A stretch of 64,000 bases of DNA, from assembly GCF_000820505.1 (NCBI RefSeq), contig NZ_JWJD01000001.1, forward strand, positions 645,923 through 709,922, in the 5' to 3' direction. The translations under genes and the position numbers were made by a program. The notes under the pieces were generated by a model that was not told where the DNA came from, ran no database searches, and was given only the letters and a program-made list of their open reading frames with translations. The DNA is from Geoalkalibacter ferrihydriticus DSM 17813 (GTDB lineage Bacteria > Desulfobacterota > Desulfuromonadia > Desulfuromonadales > Geoalkalibacteraceae). Within the stretch, counting starts at the first letter, position 1, and each line of letters starts with the position of its first letter. This document shows, one piece after another, positions 62,951-64,000 of this stretch.

Positions 62951-64000
62951 GGCAGGCTCCCGGGTTGGGGTGGGGCGAGGGGCGCATCGCCGGGGGTGCA
63001 GCGGGCGCGCCAGGCCGCGCTCAATTCCTGGTAGGCGCGCTCTTCCTTGAGCAGGTCGGCGGCGAATTCATCGATGAGCGCTGGTGTCAGTTCGCCCAGC
63101 GCGTGCAGGGGTAGCTTTCGCAGCCAGGCATCGATTTGTTCGGACAGCCAGAGTCCCGCCGTTTCGGCATCGTTTTCGCCGGCAAAGCGCGTCAACGCCG
63201 CGCCATGGATGCGCAGAGGTTCGAGAATGCCCCACCGCACATGGGGCGAGCGCGGCAGCCAAAAAGCGAGAAGGGCGCGGATGCGCCAAGTCGTCTCGCT
63301 CACTCCGCCATTCTCATCCGCTGTTTCGCCCGCGGCCAGCGCTTCCAGCAGGCGACCCGCCTCCCGGGCCTGTACCGGGGTGGCAAACGGGCTCTCGCGC
63401 AGCAGCGCCAGGAGATCCCGCCCCAAGCCTTGCCAATCCCCAGGCGCCAGGCGATAGTTCTTCATCACCTCCAGAATGCCCACCAACGGTCGCACCAGCC
63501 ACTGCTCGACCTGGCCGCGCGCCGCTGCGTCGCGCACCAGAATCCGCGCGATCTCCACGCTGAAGGCATAGTATTCGCGAAACAGCGCATCGAAAAAGCG
63601 CGCCCCCAGGGTCGAGCGGCGCAGGACGTCGTCGCGCAGGCGGCGCAGGCGATTGACGTCGGCGGCGTAGGGCGAACCGCAGGCGACGGTGGCGACGATG
63701 CAGCAGCCGTCGTCGGGACAGCCGACGCCGCCGTCGAGCCGCTCGGGGTCGCGCGGCACCAGGCCCAGGGACTCGCGCAGCCAGTTCTCGTCCTCGATGG
63801 CTTCCCGTTCCTCGTCGGCCACGCTGCCGAGGCCGTGATTGCGAAACGAATGGGCCAGCTCGTGAAACAGGATCACGGTGGGGTTCGTGCATTCCTGGTT
63901 GCCGTTGATGCCGATGATCCAGCGGCCGGCACCGTTGGAATTGGAGGTGTCGTAGAAGAGGGTGTCGCCCAGGGCATAGGCCGGTGTCGTTTCCACCGTG
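62947..64000 (-). CDS. HELAH zinc-peptidase-like protein with CFI-box (5' end off window)
   Basis: At least 350 residues; the frame is open to the right edge, so the true start is outside. It contains a zincin signature HELAHSFRNHG (HExxH), a CFI-box-like block CCIVATVACGSPYAADVNRLRRLRDDVL (the usual form is CFIATAVYGS...), and a long helical region. The HExxH is the typical metal-binding pair; the third ligand cannot be placed. CFI-box proteins are frequent in Desulfuromonadia. Probably secreted or surface-acting; function unknown. Confidence 0.68.
   Translation of the reverse strand, partial: TVETTPAYALGDTLFYDTSNSNGAGRWIIGINGNQECTNPTVILFHELAHSFRNHGLGSVADEEREAIEDENWLRESLGLVPRDPERLDGGVGCPDDGCCIVATVACGSPYAADVNRLRRLRDDVLRRSTLGARFFDALFREYYAFSVEIARILVRDAAARGQVEQWLVRPLVGILEVMKNYRLAPGDWQGLGRDLLALLRESPFATPVQAREAGRLLEALAAGETADENGGVSETTWRIRALLAFWLPRSPHVRWGILEPLRIHGAALTRFAGENDAETAGLWLSEQIDAWLRKLPLHALGELTPALIDEFAADLLKEERAYQELSAAWRARCTPGDAPLAPPQPGSLP

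Overview
The window looks like a chromosome segment of a GC-rich, strictly respiring or fermenting deltaproteobacterium of the Desulfuromonadia type (Geobacter / Desulfuromonas / Geoalkalibacter-like). This is inferred from gene content: two genes read through an in-frame UGA as selenocysteine, futalosine-pathway menaquinone genes (mqnB, mqnD), an acyl-CoA carboxylase and methylmalonyl-CoA mutase set, sigma-54 promoters and a CFI-box protein. No rRNA gene is present to confirm it.

Positions 1-28210 are a compact core. They hold an exported selenocysteine peroxiredoxin with a lipoprotein; a minus-strand Mla/Pqi-type lipid ABC transporter operon; an MFS carrier; a GH65 disaccharide phosphorylase bracketed by two copies of a palindromic repeat; tRNA-Phe; trehalose-6-phosphate synthase; a DAHP synthase preceded by an aromatic-rich leader peptide and attenuator hairpin; serA; a two-gene biotin-dependent carboxylase; mqnD-mqnB; an XRE-cupin regulator upstream of methylmalonyl-CoA mutase; and uvrB.

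Positions 28210-48900 are a decayed accessory region. It begins with a truncated methyltransferase beside uvrB and contains a 38-bp Tn3-type terminal repeat, a 47-bp dispersed repeat and many gene fragments: two histidine-decarboxylase-like genes, nupC, preA, an acyl-CoA synthetase and two 3' ends of a NtrC-type activator. Its striking feature is a regulatory module found five times: two TGTCC-N6-GGACA palindromes 19 bp apart, then exactly 54 bp to a GG-N10-GC sigma-54 promoter, then 36-37 bp to a third palindrome in four of the five copies. In three copies this is followed by a small protein starting MSQ(E/Q)AV. The module stands before genes for exported or nucleobase-related enzymes (exported deaminase, Tat-exported metallophosphoesterase, nucleoside transporter, cytosine-type deaminase). 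A second selenoprotein, a methyltransferase fused to a CxxU carboxymuconolactone-decarboxylase domain, lies at 47504-48523.

Positions 48900-60700 are a minus-strand stress and envelope island: a ParE/RHH toxin-antitoxin pair, phospholipase-D-type cardiolipin synthase, transglutaminase, N-formylglutamate amidohydrolase, proteasome-like Anbu protease, FAD oxidoreductase, CheB-type esterase, alpha/beta hydrolase, large catalase, two tiny membrane proteins and two DUF4398-type lipoproteins, with broken rhodanese and DJ-1 genes between. The right end (61-64 kb) has a truncated nucleotidyltransferase, two unknown genes on the plus strand, and an unknown gene with a HELAH metallopeptidase / CFI-box protein that runs off the window.
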